From NCBI GenBank assembly GCA_021300125.1, contig JAJTHX010000023.1, forward strand, positions 1 to 26,186: DNA of 26,186 nt. Reading direction: 5' to 3'. Shown here in pieces: positions 6,898 to 14,901 of the stretch. How positions within the stretch are numbered: position 1 is the first letter of the stretch; the number at the start of each line of letters is the position of its first letter. Source of the stretch: Betaproteobacteria bacterium. GTDB taxonomy: Bacteria > Pseudomonadota > Gammaproteobacteria > Burkholderiales > SG8-41. The position numbers were made by a program, and so were the translations under genes. Under the pieces are notes generated by a model that did no database searches, was not told where the DNA came from, and worked only from the letters and a program-made list of their open reading frames with translations.

Positions 6898-9054
6898 ATG
6901 GCCTCCGCCCCCCACGTTTCCAGCGAAAACCCCGCAGCACTGCCGGCGGCGCCGGCACTGTTTCAGGAGTTGTCGGGCTATCTCAAGCCGGATGACCTGA
7001 CCCAGGTCCGCGCCGCCTACCACTTCAGCGAGTCCGCCCACCAGGGCCAGTACCGCAAGTCGGGCGAGCCCTACATCGCCCACCCCCTTGCGGTGGCCAA
7101 CATCCTCGCCCAGTGGCACCTCGATTCGCAGGCGCTGACCGCGGCGCTTTTGCATGATGTGGTTGAGGACACCTCGGTCACCAAGGGCCAGATCGCCGAA
7201 CAGTTCGGCCGCCCGGTCGCCGAACTGGTGGATGGCGTCTCCAAGCTCGACCGCATCCAGTTCGACACCCATGAGCATGCTCAGGCGGAGAATTTCCGCA
7301 AGATGCTGCTGGCCATGGCACGCGACGTGCGCGTGATGCTGATCAAGCTTGCCGACCGCCTGCACAACATGCGCACCCTGGACGCGGTGCATACCGAAAA
7401 GCGCCAGCGCATCGCGCGCGAGACCCTCGACATCTACGCGCCGATCGCCAACCGGCTCGGCTTGAACAGCATCTACCAGGAAATGGAGGACCTGTCCTTC
7501 CGGCACCTGTTCCCTGACCGCTACCGGGTATTGGCGAAGGCGGTACGCACCGCCCGCGGCAACCGGCGGGAGGTGGTGGGCAAGGTGCTGGAAAGCATCG
7601 AACGCCGGCTGCGCGAGCACGGCATCGACGCCCAGGTGCAGGGGCGCGAAAAGCACCTGCACTCGGTCTACCGCAAGATGCGCGAAAAGCATCTGTCCTT
7701 CGCCCAGGTGCATGACGTATTCGGCTTCCGCGTCATCGTACGCGACCACATGGCCTGCTACATGGCCCTCGGCCTGCTCCACGGCCTTTACAAACCGATC
7801 CCGGGCAAGTTCAAGGATTACATCGCGATACCCAAGGCCAACGGCTACCAGTCGCTGCATACCACCCTGTTCGGCCCCTTCGGCAGCCCGATCGAGATCC
7901 AGATCCGTACCGCGGAAATGCACAAGATAGCCGAGGCCGGTGTAGCTTCGCACTGGCTTTACAAAAGCTCCGACACCTCGCTGTCGGAACTGCAGCAGAA
8001 AACCCACCAGTGGCTGCAAAGCCTGCTCGAAATGCAGTCCGAATCGGGCGACTCAGTGGAGTTTCTTGAGCACCTCAAGGTAGACCTCTTCCCTGACGAG
8101 GTCTACGTATTCACCCCCAAAGGCAGGATCATGTCGCTGCCGCGCGGCGCCACGGCGGTGGATTTCGCCTACGCGGTGCACACCGACATCGGCAACAGGT
8201 GTGTCGCAGTGAAGATCAACCAGGAACTGATGCCGCTGCGAACCGAACTGCGCAACGGTGACCGCGTCGAGATCGTCACCGCTTCGCATGCCAAGCCCAA
8301 TCCGCTGTGGCTGAACTTTGTCGCCACCGCAAAGGCGCGGGCGCACATCCGCCATTTCCTGAAGACGATGCATTTCTCGGAGTCGGTGCAACTGGGCAGC
8401 CGCCTCCTGCAGCAGGCGCTCGCGAACTTCCGCAAGACCCACGCCGACATCCACGACGCGCAGTGGGACAAGCTGGTCCGCGATTCCAATGCCCGCTCGC
8501 GCGACGAAATCCTGTCCGACGTGGGCCTCGGCAAGCGGCTGGCCGTGGTGGTCGCCCACCAGCTGCTGGCGCTGGGCGAGCCGCTGCGGCCCGAGGCACG
8601 CCCGACAGGGGCCGTCGTGGTCCGGGGTTCCGAGGGTTTCGCGGTGCAATTCGCCCGCTGCTGCGGCCCGATTCCGGGCGATCCGATCATCGGCATCATC
8701 AACAAGGGCCAGGGCATGGTGATTCATACCCACGACTGCCCGCTTGCCGCGAAGAGCAACCGCGACCCCGAGCGCGTCCTCGACGTGCAGTGGGACGCCA
8801 ATCCGACCAAGCTGTTCGACGTGGGCATCCGCCTGGTCGTGGCCAACCAGCGCGGCGTGCTGGCCAAGGTCGCCGCGGAAATCGCCGCTGCGGAATCGAA
8901 CATCCAGAACGTCGCCGTGGATCCCGATGACGGCGGCACCTACACGGTGATGCGCTTTACCGTGCAGGTCATGAACCGCATGCATCTGGCGCGGATCGTA
9001 CGCGACCTGCGCAGGATCCCCGAAGTGGTCCGGATCGGGCGCAGCAAGGGCTGA
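6898..9054 (+). CDS. spoT: SpoT/Rel bifunctional (p)ppGpp synthetase/hydrolase
   Basis: A 718-residue long RelA-SpoT homologue that makes and degrades (p)ppGpp in the stringent response. The hydrolase domain has YIAHPLAVANIL at 59-70, LLHDVVEDT at 84-92 (H86, D87, E90, D91) and LIKLADRLHNMRTL near 148-161, so the metal-binding HD site is intact. The synthetase domain has GREKHLHSVYRKM at 249-261 and KDYIAIPKANGYQSLHT at 306-322, also intact. A TGS domain starts at VYVFTPKGRIMSLPRGATAVDFAY (near 400), and the C-terminus carries an ACT domain (VANQRGVLAKVAAEIAAAESNIQNV, then the last 40 residues). The best visible ribosome-binding site (AAGGG) is 17 bases from the ATG, so initiation looks weak. 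A separate RelA elsewhere is likely but not visible here. Confidence 0.96.
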   Translation: MASAPHVSSENPAALPAAPALFQELSGYLKPDDLTQVRAAYHFSESAHQGQYRKSGEPYIAHPLAVANILAQWHLDSQALTAALLHDVVEDTSVTKGQIAEQFGRPVAELVDGVSKLDRIQFDTHEHAQAENFRKMLLAMARDVRVMLIKLADRLHNMRTLDAVHTEKRQRIARETLDIYAPIANRLGLNSIYQEMEDLSFRHLFPDRYRVLAKAVRTARGNRREVVGKVLESIERRLREHGIDAQVQGREKHLHSVYRKMREKHLSFAQVHDVFGFRVIVRDHMACYMALGLLHGLYKPIPGKFKDYIAIPKANGYQSLHTTLFGPFGSPIEIQIRTAEMHKIAEAGVASHWLYKSSDTSLSELQQKTHQWLQSLLEMQSESGDSVEFLEHLKVDLFPDEVYVFTPKGRIMSLPRGATAVDFAYAVHTDIGNRCVAVKINQELMPLRTELRNGDRVEIVTASHAKPNPLWLNFVATAKARAHIRHFLKTMHFSESVQLGSRLLQQALANFRKTHADIHDAQWDKLVRDSNARSRDEILSDVGLGKRLAVVVAHQLLALGEPLRPEARPTGAVVVRGSEGFAVQFARCCGPIPGDPIIGIINKGQGMVIHTHDCPLAAKSNRDPERVLDVQWDANPTKLFDVGIRLVVANQRGVLAKVAAEIAAAESNIQNVAVDPDDGGTYTVMRFTVQVMNRMHLARIVRDLRRIPEVVRIGRSKG

Positions 9055-9079
9055 ACGTTTGCGCCCAAGGAAAAAACCT

Positions 9080-9103
9080 TTATTCACAATGGCTTGTGGA
9101 TAG
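9080..9103. promoter_or_regulatory. inverted pair of DnaA-box-like 9-mers (dyad)
   Basis: TTATTCACA at 9080-9088 matches the DnaA-box consensus TTATNCACA exactly. TGTGGATAG at 9095-9103 is the reverse orientation with one mismatch. Together they form 10-base arms (8 of 10 complementary) around a 4-base centre. The dyad lies in the 222-bp gap between spoT and the GGDEF-EAL gene, next to an A/T-rich patch. It could be a DnaA site or an operator for another dimeric regulator; the sequence alone cannot decide. Confidence 0.4.
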
Positions 9104-9231
9104 CTTCAAGACCGATGCGGGTGTTCTTCCGCCGGCCTCAAGGCGCTGCGGTCCAACGCCGTTAATAGCGTGACTTTCAGCAATAGACCCCTTAGACATC
9201 GAGATCGGGCCTGGCCGCCCGGCATCGGCAG

Positions 9232-9247
9232 GCAGCCGAGCGGCTGC
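9232..9247. promoter_or_regulatory. 16-bp palindrome upstream of the GGDEF-EAL gene
   Basis: GCAGCCGAGCGGCTGC has perfect 7-base arms around a 2-base centre and ends 29 bases before the ATG of the GGDEF-EAL gene. The position suits an operator or a leader hairpin. No promoter elements close to it are convincing. Confidence 0.35.
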
Positions 9248-9276
9248 AACCGTTGTACTGCGACTGAACAACCCTG

Positions 9277-11421
9277 ATGACCAACCCGCATACAGCCGAA
9301 GAACCAACCCGGATCCGGGCGCTGCTGGTGGAGGACAATGAGTCCGACGCCGCGCTGGTGCTGGCTTCGCTGCGCGGTACCCGGCTCGATGTCGAACACA
9401 CACGCGTGTGGAGCCGTGCAGGCCTCAGCGAAGCCCTCGGCCATGGTCCCTGGGATGTTGTGCTCTGCGACCACAGCATGCCCCAGTTCGACGGCCTCTC
9501 CGCGCTGTATGTGGTGCGCTCATACGATGCCGACCTGCCCTTCATCATTGTTTCCGGCGCCATCGGCGAGGAAACCGCAGTTGCGGCGATGCGCAACGGC
9601 GCCCAGGACTTCGTGATGAAGCAGAACCTGCGCCGGCTCGGCGCGGTGGTCGTGCGGGAAATGGAGGAAGCGCGGATGCGCCGCTCTGCGCGGGTCGCCA
9701 GCCGCAGCCTGCAGGCGAAGGAAGCCCTGCTCGACTCCATCGTCAACACCGCCGCCGACGGCATCGCGGTGGTGACCATCGGCGGCATCATCGAATTCGC
9801 CAATCCGGCGCTGTGCAGGATGATCGGCTGGGAGGCCGAGGAGCTATACGGCTTGCCGATCGAACAACTGCTCCAGGCCAACACCTCCGCCTCCGCCTAC
9901 TGGGAGTCTCTGTTCTGCTCCAGCGACAGCGATGACAACACCCCGGCAAGCCTGCAAACACACCTGCGGGGCCGCGAAGGCAAGCTGACCCCGGTCGAAA
10001 TCCATGCCGGTCGCACACTACTCAACGGTTCGCGCCGGGCAACCGTGGTGGTGCGCGACATCAGCGAGCGGCTCAACTCACAGGAACAGATGTGGCGGCT
10101 GGCGCACTTCGACGATCTCTCCGGCCTGCCCAACCGCCTGCTGTTTCGGCAGTTGCTGGAACAGGCATTGATCGATGCCGGGCGCAGCCGCAAACCCCTG
10201 GCGCTGCTCTTGATCGACCTTGACCGCTTCAAGCTGATCAACGACACGCTCGGGCATGACGCCGGGGACGAGGTGCTGCGCGAAGTCACGGCACGGCTTC
10301 GCCAGTGCCTGGGCGAAACGGACATCATCTCCCGTTTTGGCGGCGATGAGTTTGCCGCGATGATCCGCGACATCGGCGACGTGGATGCGGCGCGCACCGC
10401 CGCCACCCGCGTGCTCGCCGCGGTCGACAAGCCTTATCGCATCAATGGCGACGAATATCACCTGTCAGCGAGCATCGGCATCAGCACTTTCCCGGGTGAC
10501 AGTGCCGATGCGACCGCGCTGCTGCGCAACGCCGAGCTGGCGATGTACCGCGCCAAGGACCAGGGCAAGAACAACTTCCAATTCCATTCGCCGCAGATGA
10601 ACGCGCGCTCCTTCGAGTATGTCGTGCTCGAGCGCTTCCTGCGGCGCGCCATCGAGCAGGACGAGTTCCTGATTCACTACCAGCCGCAGGTCGAGGTCGG
10701 CAGCGGCCGCCTGACCGGGGCGGAAGCCCTGCTGCGCTGGAACCATCCCGGCATGGGCATGATGCAGCCCGACAAATTCATCCCGCTGGCCGAGGAAACC
10801 GGACTGATTGTACCGATCGGACGCATTGTGATGATGCGGGCCTGCATCGCCGCAAGGCGCTGGCAGGACTTCGGCCTGGCCGGTTTCAGGGTGGCGGTCA
10901 ACCTATCCCCGCGCCAGTTCGTGCAGAGCGAACTGGTCGCCGACGTGCGTCACATCCTCGAGGACACCGGGCTCTCGCCCGAGAGCCTCGAGCTGGAAAT
11001 CACCGAAAGCATGGTCATGGAAAACCCCGACAGGGCGGCGGCGATCCTGCACGAATTGCGTGCGGTGGGGGTCAAGCTCGCGATCGACGATTTCGGAACG
11101 GGTTACTCCTCGCTGGGCTACCTCAAACGGTTCCCGGTGGACACTATCAAGATCGACCGATCCTTCATCAAGGATGTGCCCGCGGACGCGGATGACGTTG
11201 CGATCACCCACGCGGTGATTGCGATGGGACGCAGTCTCCGGCTTTCGACCGTGGCCGAGGGTGTGGAAACCGCAGCCCAGGCGGAGTTTCTGGCCACCCA
11301 CGGCTGCGACCTGATGCAGGGCTATCTGATCAGCCGTCCGCTGCCGCTGGACGACATGGACACCTTTCTGAGCCAGAAATGCGGCCTGGTGATTCCCAAG
11401 GTCAAGGTCAGCCACGCCTGA
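9277..11421 (+). CDS. response regulator with REC-PAS-GGDEF-EAL domains (c-di-GMP turnover)
   Basis: A 714-residue soluble protein with four domains. REC (about 12-130) has the acidic pair E19/D20, phospho-acceptor D65 in VVLCDHSMP, S93 and K115. PAS is at about 148-262 (DSIVNTAADGIAVV). GGDEF (about 270-435) has a canonical signature at 355-359. EAL (about 450-700) has EALLRW at 483-488, LEITES near 573-578, DDFGTGYSS at 604-612 and EGVET at 661-665. Both catalytic signatures are intact, so it could make or degrade c-di-GMP. The position of the inhibitory RxxD site reads GETD, so product inhibition through that site is not expected. The gene stands alone between spoT and a convergent gene. 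No good ribosome-binding site precedes the ATG. Its cognate kinase may be the nearby hybrid kinase, whose REC is closely similar. Confidence 0.95.
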   Translation: MTNPHTAEEPTRIRALLVEDNESDAALVLASLRGTRLDVEHTRVWSRAGLSEALGHGPWDVVLCDHSMPQFDGLSALYVVRSYDADLPFIIVSGAIGEETAVAAMRNGAQDFVMKQNLRRLGAVVVREMEEARMRRSARVASRSLQAKEALLDSIVNTAADGIAVVTIGGIIEFANPALCRMIGWEAEELYGLPIEQLLQANTSASAYWESLFCSSDSDDNTPASLQTHLRGREGKLTPVEIHAGRTLLNGSRRATVVVRDISERLNSQEQMWRLAHFDDLSGLPNRLLFRQLLEQALIDAGRSRKPLALLLIDLDRFKLINDTLGHDAGDEVLREVTARLRQCLGETDIISRFGGDEFAAMIRDIGDVDAARTAATRVLAAVDKPYRINGDEYHLSASIGISTFPGDSADATALLRNAELAMYRAKDQGKNNFQFHSPQMNARSFEYVVLERFLRRAIEQDEFLIHYQPQVEVGSGRLTGAEALLRWNHPGMGMMQPDKFIPLAEETGLIVPIGRIVMMRACIAARRWQDFGLAGFRVAVNLSPRQFVQSELVADVRHILEDTGLSPESLELEITESMVMENPDRAAAILHELRAVGVKLAIDDFGTGYSSLGYLKRFPVDTIKIDRSFIKDVPADADDVAITHAVIAMGRSLRLSTVAEGVETAAQAEFLATHGCDLMQGYLISRPLPLDDMDTFLSQKCGLVIPKVKVSHA

Positions 11422-11460
11422 GGCGAGCCGCGGTCAAGGCCGCTTAGAAAATCGGGCGTG

Positions 11461-11958
11461 TCAGTGTGGCGCCTCGCCCAGATCTGCTCCCTCGACCAGC
11501 CTCGTCACGCTGACCCCGATCAGCAGCGCGCGCGCTGCCTCCTCACGCAGGCGTTCGCGCAGTGACTCGACCGCACTCACCGCATCACTCATGCAGGACT
11601 GCAGCTCAGAAGTCACGGCAGCCGCATCCAGCAGCATGCGCTGGAGTTCGTCCGCGCCCACCGCACGGCCGGCGCAACCGCCGTCAAGGGCAATGATGCG
11701 CGACTGGAAAGCCAGTTCATCGATCATCCCGGCGATGCTGACCAGGTCGGCCGCATTGAGCTCAGCCCTGCGCACCATCACCGGCGCAGCAGCGATGAGG
11801 TCGGCGCAGGCGCCCTGCAGCGTCTCGGCGGTAAACCGTACGTCCTGCGCCGTGCAGACCTCGCGCGGCGGCAGGGCGCGGGCGAACGGCACCCTGCGAA
11901 AATCGCAGAAGTAGACGTTTCCCGAGACGGTCAGCGAACGCCGCCGATTTTCCTGCAT
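11461..11958 (-). CDS. small protein with a degenerate chemoreceptor-tip-like hairpin
   Basis: A 165-residue protein without signal peptide or membrane segment; function unknown. Residues 72-101 (LVSIAGMIDELAFQSRIIAL, then DGGCAGRAVG) line up with the CheA/CheW-contact hairpin tip of methyl-accepting chemotaxis proteins, whose core reads [24 protein letters not shown]. F84, Q85 and A90-L91 are kept. The Asn of LALNA is Asp92, and the NAAVEAAR part is replaced by DGGCAGR. Helical segments flank it (about 42-70 and 102-155), consistent with a short hairpin. The usual conserved GFAVVA-EVR segment after the tip is missing. AGAGGG eight bases before the ATG at 11958 supports translation. It diverges from the response-regulator trio and converges on the GGDEF-EAL gene. 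It may be a decaying or repurposed chemoreceptor fragment, or a soluble adaptor. That it is a gene is fairly sure; the relationship is moderate. Confidence 0.7.
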   Translation of the reverse strand: MQENRRRSLTVSGNVYFCDFRRVPFARALPPREVCTAQDVRFTAETLQGACADLIAAAPVMVRRAELNAADLVSIAGMIDELAFQSRIIALDGGCAGRAVGADELQRMLLDAAAVTSELQSCMSDAVSAVESLRERLREEAARALLIGVSVTRLVEGADLGEAPH

Positions 11959-12218
11959 CGAATGCCCTCTTCATCGCTGACCCACGCGCTTGCACGGATC
12001 TGCACCAGATACCGTTTTCCCGGGCCGGACGCCGGACGAGGAGCAGCGCCGCGCCCGCAGACCAAGCCGCGATACCCTGCATCTACGGCAAACCGCGCGC
12101 CGGCTTTAGCACCCGTGACCGGGCGAGGGCAGTTGGTTTATCATTCTCAAGACTGGCATCCCCTTGATGCGGGGCCGGCGATCCATCCACACCGCAATTA
12201 CCCCCCACTGCCACCCTT

Positions 12219-12224
12219 GAGGAG
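12219..12224 (+). promoter_or_regulatory. ribosome-binding site that fixes a TTG start
   Basis: GAGGAG ends six bases before TTG at 12231. No ATG or GTG occurs in frame nearby, and the protein must begin here because SPIRVLLVED is the first beta-strand of a receiver domain. The site therefore supports a TTG start. Confidence 0.7.
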
Positions 12225-12230
12225 CATTCC

Positions 12231-12644
12231 TTGAGCCCCATCCGCGTCCTTCTCGTGGAGGACACGCGCGACGACGAGTCTCTGACCCTGCGCGGGCTGC
12301 GGGGCATAGCCGATGGCATCGAGGTGAGCGTGGTGCGTGACGGCGCAGCCGCACTGGATCATCTTCAGTCCGGCGGGCCGCTGCCGGCCCTGGTCATCGT
12401 CGACCTCAAGCTGCCCAAGGTTGACGGCGCCGAAGTCCTGCGCCGCATCCGCGAAAACGAAGGACTGCGTCACCTCTGCGTGGTAGTGTTCACATCGTCC
12501 AGCGAACCGCGCGACATCTCGCGCTGCTACGCCCTGGGCTGTAACAGCTACGTGATCAAGCCGGTGGCTTACGAAAGCTACATCGACGCGGTGCGACAGA
12601 TCAGCAGATACTGGCTGCAACTGAACACGCCGCCCCGGGATTGA
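12231..12644 (+). CDS. single-domain response regulator (Rcp1-like CheY-type)
   Basis: A 137-residue stand-alone receiver domain. It has RVLLVEDTRDDE at 5-16 (E10, D11), phospho-acceptor D58 in LVIVDLKLPKVDG, T88 in VVFTSS and K110 in SYVIKPV. There is no output domain. The longer insert and the VDLKLPK motif resemble the Rcp1 group that pairs with phytochrome-type and other soluble histidine kinases. It starts with TTG. The kinase gene begins two bases after its stop codon, so the two are almost certainly co-translated. Likely roles are phosphate shuttle or phosphate sink for that kinase, or control of a protein partner. The minus-strand gene upstream diverges across 272 bp in which I see no other gene. 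Confidence 0.93.
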   Translation: MSPIRVLLVEDTRDDESLTLRGLRGIADGIEVSVVRDGAAALDHLQSGGPLPALVIVDLKLPKVDGAEVLRRIRENEGLRHLCVVVFTSSSEPRDISRCYALGCNSYVIKPVAYESYIDAVRQISRYWLQLNTPPRD

Positions 12645-12646
12645 CC

Positions 12647-14152
12647 ATGGCCCAGGGTTTGCGGTTGCTGCTGGTCGAGGACTCGCAGGACGACGCGGAA
12701 CTGCTGCTGCTGATGCTCAAGCGCGGCGGCTACGATGTCACCCACGCCAGGGTCGGGACCGCGGCTGAAATGCAGTCGGCCCTCGACGCCGGCAACTGGG
12801 ATCTTGTCATCGCGGATCATTCACTGCCCCAGTTTTCCGGTATCGCCGCCCTCAATCTGATGAAATCGCGCGGCCTCGACACCCCCTTCATCATCGTGTC
12901 TGGCCATATCGGCGAGGATGATGCCGTGGCAGCGATGCGCCGCGGCGCCCATGACTACGTGATGAAGCACAACCTCTCGCGGCTGCTGCCGGCGATTGAC
13001 CGCGAGCTGCGCGAGGCGGCAATCCGCACCGCCCGTGGTGCGGCTGAAAAGCGCCTGCGCGAGCAGGAGGTGCGGCTGTCGGCCATACTCTCAAACACCC
13101 CTGGCGTGATCTTCCAGCTGCAGCTGGATCGCTCGGGCAGGCTCGGCTTCAGCTATGTCAGCGAGGGCAGCGAGGAACTGCTCGGGCTGCCTCCATCACT
13201 GCTGATTCGGGACGCCGAAGTGCTGCTGCAACGCATCGCCGAAGAGGACCGGGCGGCCTTTGTGCAATGCCTCGCCAGCGCGGCAAGCAATACCAGCGGC
13301 GCGACCTGGGAAGGGCGTGTATGCCATAGCGTTGATTCCTGGCGCTGGATCAGCCTTCGTCTGTCTTCGACCCCGGCGGAGGACGGGCATGTCCGCGGCG
13401 AAGGCGTGATCACCAGCATCCATGAAATCAAGCTGGCTGAACAGGAACTGCGCCATTCGCGGCGACGCCTGTCCGAGCTGACCTCCCATCTCGAGCGGGT
13501 CAAGGAGCAGGAACGGGCCCGCATCGCCCGCGAAATCCACGATGACCTGGGCGGCAATCTGACCGCGATCAAGATCGACCTGATGTGGCTTTCCAGCCGG
13601 CTGGGCAACCAGGACGGGATCTCGGGCAAGATCAGCCAGATCGACGCCCTCATCGATGAAACCATCCGCACCACCTCGCGCATCGCGCGTGATCTGCGTC
13701 CGGGAGTGCTGGACCTCGGCCTCGGCGCGGCGGTGGAGTGGCTGGCACGGGAATTCGAAAACCGCATGTCCATCCCCTGCAGGGTTACAGTCACGCCGGA
13801 CGATCCCGAAGTACCGGCTGATATCGCAGCGGCCCTGTTCAGCATCTGCCGTGAAGCATTGACCAATATCAGCAAGCACGCAGCCGCTGGCCGAGTGGTC
13901 ATCGATATCGGCGCGCGCCGGGACGTGGTCGTGCTCAAGATCAGCGACAATGGCCGCGGCATCGCCGCCGCCGACTTTGCCAAGCCCGGCTCATTCGGCT
14001 TGCGCGGTATGACGGAACGGGCGGAACAGCTCGGTGGCACGCTTGAAGTCTTGTCCGACGCCGCCTCCGGCACCACCCTCAACCTGCGGGTCCCGCTGGG
14101 CGAAGGTAATGCGGTTGCGGCGTCCTCCCCGGGCACATCGGAGGCCGCATGA
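12647..14152 (+). CDS. soluble REC-PAS histidine kinase (HisKA_3/NarX-type)
   Basis: A 501-residue cytoplasmic kinase with a receiver at the N-terminus. REC (1-120) has E11/D12, D57 in IADHSLP, S85 and K107. A PAS-like domain spans about 138-265 (LSAILSNTPGVIFQLQL). The dimerisation/phospho-acceptor region HisKA_3 has RIAREIHDDLGG at 292-303 with H298. The ATPase domain has REALTNISKHA at 402-412, DNGRG at 434-438 and GLRGM at 451-455. No transmembrane segment is present, so the signal is internal or arrives by phosphorylation of the receiver. HisKA_3 kinases normally partner NarL/FixJ regulators, and one follows with a 4-base ATGA overlap. A TTG at 12641 overlaps the previous stop, but the ATG at 12647 gives the expected N-terminus MAQGLRLLLVED. 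Confidence 0.95.
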   Translation: MAQGLRLLLVEDSQDDAELLLLMLKRGGYDVTHARVGTAAEMQSALDAGNWDLVIADHSLPQFSGIAALNLMKSRGLDTPFIIVSGHIGEDDAVAAMRRGAHDYVMKHNLSRLLPAIDRELREAAIRTARGAAEKRLREQEVRLSAILSNTPGVIFQLQLDRSGRLGFSYVSEGSEELLGLPPSLLIRDAEVLLQRIAEEDRAAFVQCLASAASNTSGATWEGRVCHSVDSWRWISLRLSSTPAEDGHVRGEGVITSIHEIKLAEQELRHSRRRLSELTSHLERVKEQERARIAREIHDDLGGNLTAIKIDLMWLSSRLGNQDGISGKISQIDALIDETIRTTSRIARDLRPGVLDLGLGAAVEWLAREFENRMSIPCRVTVTPDDPEVPADIAAALFSICREALTNISKHAAAGRVVIDIGARRDVVVLKISDNGRGIAAADFAKPGSFGLRGMTERAEQLGGTLEVLSDAASGTTLNLRVPLGEGNAVAASSPGTSEAA

Positions 14153-14784
14153 TCAGGGTGCTTATCGCCGACGATCACGCCATCCTGCGCCGCGGGCTGC
14201 GCCAGATCATTGCAGAAACGGCCGATCTGGCCGTGGTCGGAGAGGCCTGCAACAGCGCAGAAGCTCTGAAGTTCGTACGCGAACAGGCCTGCGACGTGGT
14301 GCTGCTCGACATTTCCATGCCCGACCGCAACGGCATCGAAACCCTGAAGCTGATCCGCAAGGAAAGGCCCAGGGTTTCGGTGCTGATGCTGTCCATGCAC
14401 CCCGAAAACCAGTATGCGCTGCGCGCACTGCGTTCCGGGGCCGCGGGTTATCTCAACAAGCAGAGCGCCCCGATGCAGCTGGTGCACGCAGTACGTGAGG
14501 TCGCCCGCGGCCGCAAATACCTGACCCCGCAGGTGGCCGAGGAACTCGCAGACAACCTGGTGCGCGGGGAGGAACAGCAACAGGACCATCACGCGCTGTC
14601 CAACCGCGAGTTCCAGACCATGTGCCTCATCGCCTCCGGCAAGACCGCCACCGAAATCGCCGAACAGCTTTCCCTCAGCGTCAAGACCATCAGCGCCTAC
14701 CGTGCTCGCATCCTCGAGAAACTCGGCCTGCGCAGCAACGCCGAAATCACCCATTACGCGATCAAGAACGGCCTGGTCGACTAG
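14149..14784 (+). CDS. NarL/FixJ-family response regulator with LuxR-type HTH
   Basis: A 211-residue DNA-binding response regulator. The receiver has VLIADDH at 4-10, phospho-acceptor D54 in VVLLDISMP, and K110-like NKQ in GYLNKQ. The C-terminal LuxR helix-turn-helix is at about 148-208 (LSNREFQTMCLIASGKTATEIAEQL, then SVKTISAYRARILEKL). It overlaps the kinase gene by four bases (ATGA) with GGAGG close upstream, so the kinase is its obvious partner. The overall form resembles GacA/UvrY or NarL regulators; I cannot assign an orthologue. Targets are not visible; inverted repeats upstream of the next gene (diguanylate cyclase) are candidate sites. Confidence 0.96.
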   Translation: MIRVLIADDHAILRRGLRQIIAETADLAVVGEACNSAEALKFVREQACDVVLLDISMPDRNGIETLKLIRKERPRVSVLMLSMHPENQYALRALRSGAAGYLNKQSAPMQLVHAVREVARGRKYLTPQVAEELADNLVRGEEQQQDHHALSNREFQTMCLIASGKTATEIAEQLSLSVKTISAYRARILEKLGLRSNAEITHYAIKNGLVD

Positions 14785-14856
14785 GCGAACCAGACCGTGA
14801 AAGCCCGACCCAAGCCTCAAGTCCGGCCGCAAGGCGTCCGTTAACTCCCCGGACAA

Positions 14857-14880
14857 CAGGGCGTCCATCCAGGCGCCCTG
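14857..14880 (+). repeat. inverted repeat upstream of the diguanylate cyclase gene
   Basis: CAGGGCG at 14857-14863 pairs with CGCCCTG at 14874-14880 across 10 bases and ends 21 bases before the cyclase ATG. GGCGTCC also recurs directly at 14833 and 14860. There is no T-tract. It may be a binding site for a dimeric regulator or a leader hairpin. Confidence 0.35.
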
Positions 14881-14901
14881 CAGCAGGGAAAACAAGACGC
14901 C

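Noticed and set aside
6703..8019. 438-codon open frame on the minus strand
   Set aside because: It is antisense to rpoZ and the hydrolase and synthetase domains of spoT, with His/Val/Leu-rich shadow composition.
9080..9103. Replication origin at the DnaA-box pair
   Set aside because: Only two boxes, no dnaA/dnaN/gidA genes and no extended A/T-rich unwinding region; kept only as a regulatory candidate.
11431..11452. GCGG-CCGC stem between the GGDEF-EAL gene and the convergent small gene
   Set aside because: Only four pairs and no T-tract on either strand, so it is too weak to call a terminator.
12154..12170. Sigma-54-like TGGCAT-CCCC-TTGATG before the single-domain regulator
   Set aside because: The -12 element reads TTGAT and the obligatory GC falls on AT at the required spacing, so it does not meet the -24/-12 rule.
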